The position numbers and the translations under genes are program-made. Below, one piece after another: positions 49,721 to 57,508 of a DNA stretch of 64,000 nucleotides. The notes beneath the pieces were generated by a model. It saw nothing but the letters and a program-made list of their open reading frames with translations. It had not been told where the DNA came from and ran no database searches. Where the stretch lies: positions 62,001 through 126,000 of the IMG/VR virus record IMGVR_UViG_3300027782_000034; one strand, given 5' to 3'. Every line of letters starts with the position of its first letter. The first letter of the stretch is position 1. The stretch is from a virus.

Positions 49721-50845
49721 CTAAGCTGTAATAATTTTACTAAAGTGAAAAGCTTCTAGCTCTGCAGCTGGAATTTGTGCAACTTCGTGCTGACCTACAC
49801 ATATTTTAAAATGAGGAGCATCATTGATTACGCAAGGTTCTGCTACCACTCCTCGAATAATATTATGAACTCTTAGAGTTTCGTACTCTGTGCCATTTAG
49901 CTCATTTGCTCGTAGCTCTCTGTCTAAAGGAATGCAGCCAAGAACTAAAGCTCCAGCTTTTTCTCCCCAGTTTTTAAATCTACGCTGTGCCTCGTTAGCG
50001 ATACTTGTAATAGGTATAGAAGTCATACCTTTGCAAGTTTGCAACAAGTTATCCACTATCAGTAGATCTACCGGTTCATTAAGCTTGGGATAAACAAAAA
50101 AGTCATATATCTTTTGAAAGCCTGTATTACTGCTTGCACAGTTCTCCCACACATCTTTGGGAATGTTAACTAGATGCGAGTCCGTAATTTTAGGTGCACC
50201 TTCTAGCAGCCTAGTCAGTTGCGTTGCACCACTTGCAGGAGTTAAAACACTTTCAGTAATTCGATGCAATAGCCAACGGACTGCATCTTGTTTGCCAACC
50301 AACAAAACAGGTTTATGCCGATTGATCGCATGTGTTTCAATTGCTTCGGTTTCGGCATAAAATTGAAATCCAAGGTTGATGGGAGTAGAAACACGCAACT
50401 CTTCTCTTTGTTCGTTCCCCTTCTTCTTCTCTGCAGCTTGATGCTCACTGTGTTTTTTAACTACAGTCTGCATCCAAGGGAATACAGTTTGAGTCATTCC
50501 AGCAAAAAGCACTTGTTCATCAAAAGGCTGCTGGGCTTGTACCGCAGCTGCATTAATTAGCACTTCTTTAAACATAATTCTCTGCTGATCCGTCATGTCA
50601 GCAAGGGCCGTGTCTACCGCACTAAAATCAGTATCTCGACAAAGCCAATCTAGCTCATAAAGGCACATGGCATATAATTGTCTAGACGCCAGCATACTTG
50701 CAATGAGCTGGGTGAAACCAGGATGGCTACCTACTAATTTATTAGCAACAGCTGCAACTAATTCTATGTCGGTAACCAGCTGTGGGTCAATTGCTTCAGC
50801 AACTGGGTTAGCCTCTGGTTCTGTAGGTTTGATTTCTTCTGACAT
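49721..50845 (-). CDS. RecA/DnaB-fold ATPase-like protein with degenerate P-loop (tentative)
   Basis: Seen: 374 residues. KPVLLVGKQDAVRWLLHRIT near residue 178 sits where a Walker A loop would be but lacks the GxxxxGK[ST] consensus. VDLLIVDNLLQTCKG near residue 265 resembles Walker B. Known: RecA-like ATPases have these in this order. Inferred: a RecA-fold protein that may be inactive or use a different loop. Palindrome copy 9 lies 11 bases before its ATG, after which comes AAAGGA. Confidence 0.5.
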   Translation of the reverse strand: MSEEIKPTEPEANPVAEAIDPQLVTDIELVAAVANKLVGSHPGFTQLIASMLASRQLYAMCLYELDWLCRDTDFSAVDTALADMTDQQRIMFKEVLINAAAVQAQQPFDEQVLFAGMTQTVFPWMQTVVKKHSEHQAAEKKKGNEQREELRVSTPINLGFQFYAETEAIETHAINRHKPVLLVGKQDAVRWLLHRITESVLTPASGATQLTRLLEGAPKITDSHLVNIPKDVWENCASSNTGFQKIYDFFVYPKLNEPVDLLIVDNLLQTCKGMTSIPITSIANEAQRRFKNWGEKAGALVLGCIPLDRELRANELNGTEYETLRVHNIIRGVVAEPCVINDAPHFKICVGQHEVAQIPAAELEAFHFSKIITA

Positions 50846-50856
50846 TCTAATCCTTT

Positions 50857-50874
50857 CTAAAATCCGGATTTTAA
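50857..50874. repeat. Dispersed palindrome copy 9
   Basis: CTAAAATCCGGATTTTAA, ending 11 bases before the ATG at 50845, in the gap next to the nuclease gene. Confidence 0.75.
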
Positions 50875-50894
50875 AATAAATTAACTAACATCAT

Positions 50895-51293
50895 TTACAA
50901 CATTTGTTTCATCAGCTCTGCTACATTAGCTTCAAATAAATTAATTGCGGGTTTTTGTTGAGACAGCACTTTTTGTAGTGCGATAGAGAAAGCTTCAATA
51001 TCATCTAAGCGAACTGTCACCAACCAAGGCTTGTGATTCCTACGGTGAAACACTGCAGGAATTTTAACAGACTTTGAGTCAGTAACAGCTTGTTCTACTG
51101 CTTCATAAATATTTAATTTCTCAACTCGTTTGCACTCTACATGTATACCGTCTAGCCCAACAACATCTTCTCCCTCTAATCCGCTATATTGCTGCCCTCT
51201 TCGGGCCTTTGCTCCAAATAACTTATTTAGTTCTGCTGCTAATTCTCGTTCTCCTACCGCCCCTTTGTTGCGAGAATTTTTCCGTTTTGCCAT
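50895..51293 (-). CDS. Resolvase-like PD-(D/E)XK nuclease
   Basis: Seen: 132 residues if begun at MAKRKNSRNK (51293), about ten bases after AAAGGA. GAVGERELAAELNKLFG then YSGLEGEDVVGLDGIHVECK, then RVEKLNIYEAVEQA, match the archaeal Hjc-type Holliday-junction resolvase core (E, D and ECK). Known: Hjc cuts four-way DNA junctions. Inferred: a branch-resolving nuclease for replication or packaging. Adjacent to the DnaQ-like exonuclease gene. Confidence 0.7.
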   Translation of the reverse strand: MAKRKNSRNKGAVGERELAAELNKLFGAKARRGQQYSGLEGEDVVGLDGIHVECKRVEKLNIYEAVEQAVTDSKSVKIPAVFHRRNHKPWLVTVRLDDIEAFSIALQKVLSQQKPAINLFEANVAELMKQML

Positions 51294-51307
51294 ATCTATA
51301 TTTCCTT

Positions 51308-52141
51308 TCATATTAAGCGTTGTCGCCGTGTTGAGTTACGCTGCCCCATATCAGATTGCGAAGACTTGGGCCTTAGCTCCTTCTGATTCTTTGTCTGTGT
51401 TCTAAATTCTTCCATAATCCAATGTAAACATAATGAGTCAAAACCAGCACTATGCATCTGCTCCGGAGAAACACTATGCTTAGCTATCAACCCATACTGT
51501 TCTAGTATTAGTGGTAATGACCATTTGATTCCAGCTACTTTTATTCCAATTACTCGTTTGAAATAACTTTTTAAGTCGTCTGACCTATAAGGTAATACAG
51601 CCATTCGTAAGTTAGCACAGTTAGGGCTTGATGATTCCCATATCTGCGTAGCCTTATAAATGCCACCTATATCAAAGTAATTATCAGAAGGTAATTCAAA
51701 CCCTTTATTTAAGAACCTATTAAAGTTACCACGCAGCAACCTTTCATCTGCGTTCTGCCCATTCTGAGCCACAAATGGAAGATTTCTATTGTTCCACGCA
51801 TCAAACAACTTGTAATAGAATTGTAAGGCTTGTATAGGATTGATACCAGTTTTCTTCACATGGGCTGGGAGCAATTGCCAGCCTTCACCTACGATAGATC
51901 GCATGGTGTTCAGCTTGTAGTCTAACCAATCCTCTGTAATAGAAGGATGATCATACCAGTTAAGGACAAGACTAAGTTGATCAACAACTCTGCCATCCTC
52001 AACCATTGTGTGCCCAATTTCCATAATCAGATCAGTTTGTTCGCTACTACCTGTAAACTCCGTGTCGAAACACAAATAGCTTTTAGGTAAAGTATTACCA
52101 TACTTTGTGGCGAACTCTTGCCCCCATGCGTCAATAATCAT
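51308..52141 (-). CDS. DnaQ-like 3'-5' exonuclease
   Basis: Seen: 277 residues. SYLCFDTEFTGSS (D26, E28) is Exo I, FVAQNGQNADERLLRGNFNR is Exo II and MHSAGFDSLCLHWIMEEF is Exo III with the HxxxxD. Known: the DEDDh family trims DNA or RNA 3' ends. Ribosome binding site weak. Inferred: proofreading or RNA-processing nuclease; it pairs with the resolvase-like gene next to it. Confidence 0.8.
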   Translation of the reverse strand: MIIDAWGQEFATKYGNTLPKSYLCFDTEFTGSSEQTDLIMEIGHTMVEDGRVVDQLSLVLNWYDHPSITEDWLDYKLNTMRSIVGEGWQLLPAHVKKTGINPIQALQFYYKLFDAWNNRNLPFVAQNGQNADERLLRGNFNRFLNKGFELPSDNYFDIGGIYKATQIWESSSPNCANLRMAVLPYRSDDLKSYFKRVIGIKVAGIKWSLPLILEQYGLIAKHSVSPEQMHSAGFDSLCLHWIMEEFRTQTKNQKELRPKSSQSDMGQRNSTRRQRLI

Positions 52142-52153
52142 TTACTTACTTTC

Positions 52154-52663
52154 TTACTTTGATAAAGCAGAAAAGCTAGCATATATGCGAGCTTTCCATT
52201 TAATAAACCAGCGTTGCCATCTGGACATACCAGCGTATTTACGAAATCGTTCGGCATGTTTCAGCAAATCGCCAATAGTCTGCATTGGACCTTCACTAGC
52301 AACTGTAGCTTCTCTTATGCCTGCATAATGTATACCAGCATAACATGTACCAATCATAGCTAGAACAGCTACTTGTGCTCCTGGTTTGCACTGGAAGAAT
52401 TTACTTTGAGCTAAACTGTCAAACATAGACAAGGTAGGAGAATCAACAGCGTTAGCTAGATAACAACAATAAGCTCCGCAAGCTTCCCCTAAATCGTCCA
52501 TGCTTACTTTCTCCCGACGGAGTATTTCTTCAAGCTCAGGCCAACTTTGATCTTCTAATCTAGCTGCCACCAGCTCCATAACTTGTTGAAAATTATGAGC
52601 AACATCTCTACTTGGGTTATAAAGCCGGCGATCTTCCGAACTCATTCTAGCTTGTAGTGTCAT
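52154..52663 (-). CDS. Hypothetical protein with hydrophobic segment, 169 aa
   Basis: Not recognised. Contains LGEACGAYCCYLANAVDSPT and VAVLAMIGTCYAGIHYAG, the second looking like a membrane helix, and a tryptophan/lysine-rich C-terminus (SRWQRWFIKWKARIYAS). The ATG overlaps the next stop as ATGA after AAAGGAAG. Confidence 0.6.
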   Translation of the reverse strand: MTLQARMSSEDRRLYNPSRDVAHNFQQVMELVAARLEDQSWPELEEILRREKVSMDDLGEACGAYCCYLANAVDSPTLSMFDSLAQSKFFQCKPGAQVAVLAMIGTCYAGIHYAGIREATVASEGPMQTIGDLLKHAERFRKYAGMSRWQRWFIKWKARIYASFSALSK

Positions 52664-53574
52664 GACTTCCTTTCAATGTCTGCACATGTGATACATATCC
52701 CAATATGATCTATTTCTGCAGGGTTAAAAAAACTTAACTGATTACACCTTTTACACTTACCCTTTTTATAAGTTAATAGATGCGTTGCCAACGCACAATT
52801 ATCAGTACCATAAGGGCAACGAAAACATTCGTGTGTCTCTGGAAATCCTTTCAAGCAGGGTGTCTGACTTCTATCTCTCGCCACAATCAGTTGACGATTG
52901 TGCGTCATTGTAGCATGACTGTGTCCAATTTCTATTACAAAAGGGTCTTGCTGTGAGCGTTTTGGATCAAGTAGTAGAAAACACTGTAACCCATAAAATT
53001 GCTGCAAATCAGAGTACAACCCTTGGTTACGCTGTTCCCCTCTACTGTTTATGCGGGACCTATTAAACCCAAAACCTAATCCCTTCGCATTACGGTAAGT
53101 TGCCAAATACTGTGTTTTTTTGAAAGACCAAGTTTGCGTTAACTTTTTAGGCACTACAGTTCCTGCTAGGCTTTGAAAAGTAAAAGCATTTACAAATTGT
53201 TTAGATTGCTTATGTGTACATACATCACATATGCGCGCCGGAATCCACTCGAAACACGCTTGATGTAACCATTGCGTAACAGGTCGTTGGCAAGCTAGTG
53301 CGGGTAAATTACCGGCCATCCGCCAACAAGTAGCTACCAATAGCGGACGAGTCAGCTCTCTACCTACTAAGCTTTTAACGCTGGCATATACCGTAGTTTT
53401 AAGAATGTTGTCCGGTAAGGCAGTATGTAGCTGTGACACAAAAGAAGCAAAATTAGGGCCTACTAATGTAGTGCTTATAAAAGAGGCCAAAGTACCTATT
53501 AGCCTATCTCGAGTCGCCAGCACCCGCTTAATTGACATCTCCGGTAAAGGAGGATGTTCTTCTGCAATAGTCAT
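52660..53574 (-). CDS. Cysteine-rich zinc-ribbon-like protein, 304 aa
   Basis: Not recognised as a family. Near the middle, RICDVCTHKQ; near the C-terminus, CFRCPYGTDNC and CKRCNQLSFFNPAEIDHIGI followed by CITC. These give at least two CxxC-type metal-binding sites. The N-terminus contains RDRLIGTLASFISTTLVGPN, a hydrophobic region. Possibly a nucleic-acid- or metal-binding protein. GGAGGAG before the ATG, overlapping the previous stop as ATGA. Confidence 0.62.
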   Translation of the reverse strand: MTIAEEHPPLPEMSIKRVLATRDRLIGTLASFISTTLVGPNFASFVSQLHTALPDNILKTTVYASVKSLVGRELTRPLLVATCWRMAGNLPALACQRPVTQWLHQACFEWIPARICDVCTHKQSKQFVNAFTFQSLAGTVVPKKLTQTWSFKKTQYLATYRNAKGLGFGFNRSRINSRGEQRNQGLYSDLQQFYGLQCFLLLDPKRSQQDPFVIEIGHSHATMTHNRQLIVARDRSQTPCLKGFPETHECFRCPYGTDNCALATHLLTYKKGKCKRCNQLSFFNPAEIDHIGICITCADIERKS

Positions 53575-54389
53575 TCAACTCCTCCTTTTTCATATCTAGT
53601 TATTTTTAAATTAAATGCTTGATGTTCAAGCGAGGGGGTAACATTACCATCTTTCCAAAGAGTTTGTTCAGAGGTTTTACCTATCCCCCGTCTACCATTT
53701 CTACCCCCGACATTGATCCTAACTACTGCATGTAGTTTTATGTAATTTTTAAGACAACTATCGCAACAGCATTGCACTCCTTTATGAAACTCACCTACGC
53801 TGCCACCTTGCTGCCTTATCAACTCTCCTAAAATAGAATCGCCACCATTATGGTATAAGTCTGCAAAAGGATAATCCCATTTAGCTAAAAATGCAGTATC
53901 TGCAACCCACCAACCACCTGTGGCAAATAAATATAGGCTACGGTTGTTAAATGGTTTTCCAGTAAACCAAGGCTGTTTAGCAATTACTTCATACTGAAGA
54001 CCTTGCTGCGGCATTTTATGTAAAGATCCAATTTGAGTATGATGCTGGCTCATTGCTAAAGCTTTATCCCACCAATCCGTGTAAGTTGCGTCTAAAAAAC
54101 TATCATCATCAAACCACATTGTCTTAGGTGCTAACTGTCTATCTTTAAACATCTGTCGCATTAAAGGATACTTACCTAAGTTTTTTCCTTGTTCTTCTTC
54201 GTAAATATAAACGGGACAACTACGCATTTGTTTTGTTGCCCAACCTTCTACATATTCTTTAGTTTCCCTACTAACTGCATTTAAACCGAGACGAATATCT
54301 TGTATATGTGCGGTATATCTAAAAGAACTTAACAAATCTTTCGCCAGATTTGGGTAATCTCCATACAGAAGTGCACACACAGAAAACAT
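53571..54389 (-). CDS. Glycosyltransferase (GT-A type)
   Basis: Seen: 272 residues from 54389 (MFSVCALLYG), seven bases after AAGGAG. SVCALLYGDYPNLAKDLLSS starts the fold; KTMWFDDDSFLDATYTDWWD near residue 105 carries the DxD motif and RSLYLFATGGWWVADTAFLA near residue 155 the acceptor-side helix. A cysteine cluster (QCCCDSC) follows. Known: GT-A enzymes are metal-dependent. Inferred: addition of a sugar to a surface glycan. It follows the terminator at 54422-54456. Confidence 0.7.
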   Translation of the reverse strand: MFSVCALLYGDYPNLAKDLLSSFRYTAHIQDIRLGLNAVSRETKEYVEGWATKQMRSCPVYIYEEEQGKNLGKYPLMRQMFKDRQLAPKTMWFDDDSFLDATYTDWWDKALAMSQHHTQIGSLHKMPQQGLQYEVIAKQPWFTGKPFNNRSLYLFATGGWWVADTAFLAKWDYPFADLYHNGGDSILGELIRQQGGSVGEFHKGVQCCCDSCLKNYIKLHAVVRINVGGRNGRRGIGKTSEQTLWKDGNVTPSLEHQAFNLKITRYEKGGVE

Positions 54390-54421
54390 AAATAACTCCT
54401 TTAGATAATAGCTAAAAAAAA

Positions 54422-54456
54422 GGCCCACAGTGTTAATACTGTGAGCCTTTTTATTT
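54422..54456. terminator. Bidirectional rho-independent terminator
   Basis: GGCCCACAGT (54422-54431) and ACTGTGAGCC (54438-54447) form a stem with one mismatch and a 6-base loop. On the plus strand it is followed by TTTTTATTTT, and on the minus strand by a run of seven T's. It sits just downstream of the 54466 stop codon. Confidence 0.85.
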
Positions 54457-54465
54457 TAGCTATTG

Positions 54466-55404
54466 TTAGCGGGGTGACCGGCCTCTTAACTGCCTTTTCG
54501 CTGGAGCTTCGGGCAATTCAATTATCTCAGGTAGCTCATCAAGTTCTTCAACTGATTTCTTAGCAGCTAAAGCCATTACATTCTTACTTAATGGAAGCTG
54601 AGCTTGCTTAATCAACACACTCTGGGAACGCTCAAGCACTTTGGAAAGCTTTTCCATTGTGCTGATTAATTGGTTCTTAGTCTTACCAATACGCTCCATC
54701 GTGTTCTTAATGTTGCTCACAAACTGCTCAGACACTTCTTGTGGTGGCATTTCCATGAACATGCCATCAAGAGGCTCAGCTACTGCTTCCAAGTAGTTAT
54801 CAGCTAGCTGGATGGTAGTGTAGATCTTCTGGAGCATCGCTACAGGTGTTCTTGGTAACTTAGGCTTGCGACCACCGGACCGCTTTACTTCAGCTTCCTT
54901 ATTACCCTGCAATTCAAGTGCAAGCTCATTTGCGGATAAGCATTCTCTTCGCACTTGCTTAAGCAATGCCAACTGTCGCTTTTCTGAACCAACCTTCTGC
55001 AATTCTTTGAAGTGATTCCATGTCAGATAGCCACCATTAGACATCTTTTCTTCAACCTGTGCTTTAACAAAGTCACGGGTGAACGCAGCAGAAACATTGG
55101 AAAGATCATAGATCGTAGCTGGGGTAAGCGTTGGTAAATTCCAATACGCTGCCAGCTTTCTTATCTCAGTCTTTTTCTGTGCCTCATTTAAATGCTCTTG
55201 GTTGAGCAGATTTAAGACTGATGTGCCAATATCATGCTGTACTAACAGTGCAACTTGAAATCCTACTTGGAGCTTCTTTCCCACCTCTAAAGCAATTGCT
55301 TGCGTTGTTGGGTCCATCTCCGAAAAGATGGCTTCTCTATCTTCCTGTTTCTTTACATCTAACCTTACTAACTTGTTTGGTGTCACTGATTTTGTCTTAC
55401 TCAT
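54466..55404 (-). CDS. DUF1016-N/YhcG-like winged-helix protein (tentative)
   Basis: Seen: 312 residues. IALEVGKKLQVGFQVALLVQ and, near residue 140, GGYLTWNHFKELQKVGSEKR then LLKQVRRECLSANELALELQ resemble the DUF1016 N-terminal region (LSWSHYxxL...ELxxQI), without the nuclease domain. The C-terminus is helical with a basic tail (KRQLRGRSPR). Known: YhcG-type proteins are fused to PD-(D/E)XK nucleases and bind DNA. Inferred: a DNA-binding adaptor. Palindrome copy 10 overlaps its ribosome-binding region; the terminator follows its stop. Confidence 0.5.
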   Translation of the reverse strand: MSKTKSVTPNKLVRLDVKKQEDREAIFSEMDPTTQAIALEVGKKLQVGFQVALLVQHDIGTSVLNLLNQEHLNEAQKKTEIRKLAAYWNLPTLTPATIYDLSNVSAAFTRDFVKAQVEEKMSNGGYLTWNHFKELQKVGSEKRQLALLKQVRRECLSANELALELQGNKEAEVKRSGGRKPKLPRTPVAMLQKIYTTIQLADNYLEAVAEPLDGMFMEMPPQEVSEQFVSNIKNTMERIGKTKNQLISTMEKLSKVLERSQSVLIKQAQLPLSKNVMALAAKKSVEELDELPEIIELPEAPAKRQLRGRSPR

Positions 55405-55414
55405 AGTGCGTTCC

Positions 55415-55432
55415 TTAAAATCTGGATTTTAA
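55415..55432. repeat. Dispersed palindrome copy 10
   Basis: TTAAAATCTGGATTTTAA, ending ten bases before the ATG at 55404; the right-hand TTTTAA merges with the Shine-Dalgarno AAGGA on the minus strand. Confidence 0.76.
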
Positions 55433-55434
55433 AC

Positions 55435-55989
55435 TTATTCTTTCCATGCGAGAACATCTCGTACATGGTCGATGAATCCACTGTACGGCTGTACAATTAG
55501 ATTCATCTCTCTCTTTTTACCGCTTTTAAAAATATGGCAGCTGGCTTGCAGCGGTGCGAACAATTCCCAGTCACCATTATGAATCAACAATCCTTGTAGG
55601 AAACCCTTCCGTGGGAACACCATACCAATAGGGCGATCTGGGTACTTTGCTAGCAAAGGTTCCAGTTGTTCTTCGTAGCGTTCCACAAAGGGAAGCCCAC
55701 GAAAAGCTTTAAACCAAAAAGGATGAATAGTTCTAGGGTCTCGATGAATTGGAGGAACATTTAATAATGGTTCCGCAAATAAGTACATCGGGAAATTAAC
55801 TACTTGATTATAGGCTTCAAAAGAATAGTAAGGTCCTAGATCTAAGATTTCTTTTCGTTTCTTCTCTAACTTTAATCTTCGTAAAGTCCATTCTACTCGA
55901 TTAGATTCCCATTGTTTACCATGTGTATCCACTTGCTCAAACTTAGCGATCTTGCTGAGCAGTGGATTTAATGGGTTTATCTTATCCAT
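55435..55989 (-). CDS. Hypothetical protein, 184 aa
   Basis: Not recognised. Lysine-rich N-terminus (RVEWTLRRLKLEKKRKEI) and aromatic/proline-rich C-terminal half (FFKAFRGLPFVERYEEQLEP-like). No enzymatic motif. GGAG before the ATG; it immediately follows the RecA-like stop. A recombination accessory factor is possible from position only. Confidence 0.62.
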   Translation of the reverse strand: MDKINPLNPLLSKIAKFEQVDTHGKQWESNRVEWTLRRLKLEKKRKEILDLGPYYSFEAYNQVVNFPMYLFAEPLLNVPPIHRDPRTIHPFWFKAFRGLPFVERYEEQLEPLLAKYPDRPIGMVFPRKGFLQGLLIHNGDWELFAPLQASCHIFKSGKKREMNLIVQPYSGFIDHVRDVLAWKE

Positions 55990-55992
55990 GGG

Positions 55993-57426
55993 TTACTCCG
56001 CTGATTTTATGTGTTTAGCCACAATCTCATCATACGGTCTGTCTAGCTGATACCTGCGTTTAATATTCAAGGCATCTCTGATGCCATCGCATACTTTAGG
56101 ATTATCTTGAATAAGTTGCCCAACTTCTTGAAAAGGCAGATATTCATCTTTACCCATACCAATTGCTCTAAAGTTTGCTAAGCATTCAACATCAGCAGCT
56201 GGAGACTTACATTTAATTACTAGCTCTCGATCCGTCAACCTTACTTTATGAATTCCATCCATTTCATTCAGCAAGGTACACAATGCCCAGTTCCAGTCCC
56301 ATAGGAACATATCACGAGGGTGACCTGTTTCGGGTTCATCTTCGATCCACCATAGGAACCTAGTTTTAAGCGCACGACCTGTGGGACCAAATGAGTTCTT
56401 AGCACAATGGATTTTAATGCCTAACCCTTCAAACTGTGCGTTTTTAAACTTAGATCTCCACACCGAATTTCGAAGCTCAAAGCTTTCATGGAAGTTAAAG
56501 CTTTGGCCACCCAAGGTATACTGGTGAGCATTACCTCGATCATCTGTTTTTTCCTTAAGATGATTAACAATCAAAAGAGTGAAGGGCCAGTTCTCAAACT
56601 GCTTTTTGATGCCAGTTAAGTAGTGAGTATTCTTCAATGCATTGATTGGGTGAGTTCGCCCTGCATTACCTTCCTTGATAATTTTCTCTTGAATCTCTTC
56701 AGAAGTTGCACCAGCAAGAGAGTCAATGCAAAAACAACATGGTATGGTTTTGCCTGGGCCAGGCTCAGTAGCAGTACCTACCAGCATCTGCTGCACTTCC
56801 CTTAAATAATGCGTAAGGATCTGCTGCATCTGTTCTACAGAGTTTGCTCGGTTAGATAAGATTGGAATAGCATCTCGTTCCACACGCATGATGTCGCATG
56901 CAAAATCTGCATCAAATTTATCTTCGGTATCGATATGTACCGCTAACCCTCGCTGCTCGTAGAACCAACGAAAGAACTCATAAGCCAACGCAGACTTACA
57001 ACTACCCCAGCTACCCGCAAGCATCATCACGCTTGACAGCGGGAACACATCATTGGCAATCAAGTATTCAAATGCCAAGGAAGGAGTTGGGATACCAATT
57101 GCCAATTGTCCTAACTCTTCTCGTGAACCAAACACTCGATCTGCTCCAAATTTATCTCGAGCGGTTGAGAATAAAGTATTCATCATCTCATTACGGCTTT
57201 CCCCGCTCTTCTCTCTAGACCAGCGTGCTCGTAAAGTGTCTTTACCTTTGTTAGTAAGCTTAACCCCACCGGACAAACCTATAATCTTTTTCTTCGGTTC
57301 AGTGTCTTTGTTGCTCGGAGTAGGCACATCAATTTTAGCTTCTTTAAGTTTAACTTTTGATTTCTTTGCAGGTTGAATTGGCGGATTTAAAACCGAGTCT
57401 AGCAAGTCATCTGTCTCATCTGACAT
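55993..57426 (-). CDS. RecA-like recombinase ATPase with altered P-loop
   Basis: Seen: 477 residues from 57426 (MSDETDDLLD), five bases after GAGGAG. A Lys/Pro-rich N-terminus precedes the ATPase core. Walker A reads LAGSWGSCKSALAYEFFRWF near residue 136, so the usual GxGK[ST] is GSCKS; Walker B is CCFCIDSLAGATSE. LGGQSFNFHESFELRNSVWR follows. Known: RecA/UvsX family ATPases bind single-stranded DNA and exchange strands; the Lys and Ser of the loop are retained. Inferred: a phage strand-exchange protein. Sits next to the candidate SSB and the polymerase. Confidence 0.75.
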   Translation of the reverse strand: MSDETDDLLDSVLNPPIQPAKKSKVKLKEAKIDVPTPSNKDTEPKKKIIGLSGGVKLTNKGKDTLRARWSREKSGESRNEMMNTLFSTARDKFGADRVFGSREELGQLAIGIPTPSLAFEYLIANDVFPLSSVMMLAGSWGSCKSALAYEFFRWFYEQRGLAVHIDTEDKFDADFACDIMRVERDAIPILSNRANSVEQMQQILTHYLREVQQMLVGTATEPGPGKTIPCCFCIDSLAGATSEEIQEKIIKEGNAGRTHPINALKNTHYLTGIKKQFENWPFTLLIVNHLKEKTDDRGNAHQYTLGGQSFNFHESFELRNSVWRSKFKNAQFEGLGIKIHCAKNSFGPTGRALKTRFLWWIEDEPETGHPRDMFLWDWNWALCTLLNEMDGIHKVRLTDRELVIKCKSPAADVECLANFRAIGMGKDEYLPFQEVGQLIQDNPKVCDGIRDALNIKRRYQLDRPYDEIVAKHIKSAE

Positions 57427-57455
57427 AACCACTCCTCAGATAAAATTACATAGAA

Positions 57456-57488
57456 AATAAGAGTGAGGCTGATAACCCCACTCTTATT
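57456..57488 (-). terminator. Terminator after the 57509 gene
   Basis: AATAAGAGTG (57456-57465) and CACTCTTATT (57479-57488) form a perfect 10-bp stem. On the minus strand TTATTTTCTATG follows. It lies between the 57509 stop and the recA-like start. Confidence 0.7.
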
Positions 57489-57508
57489 GAAATTAACAGT
57501 AGTGCCAA

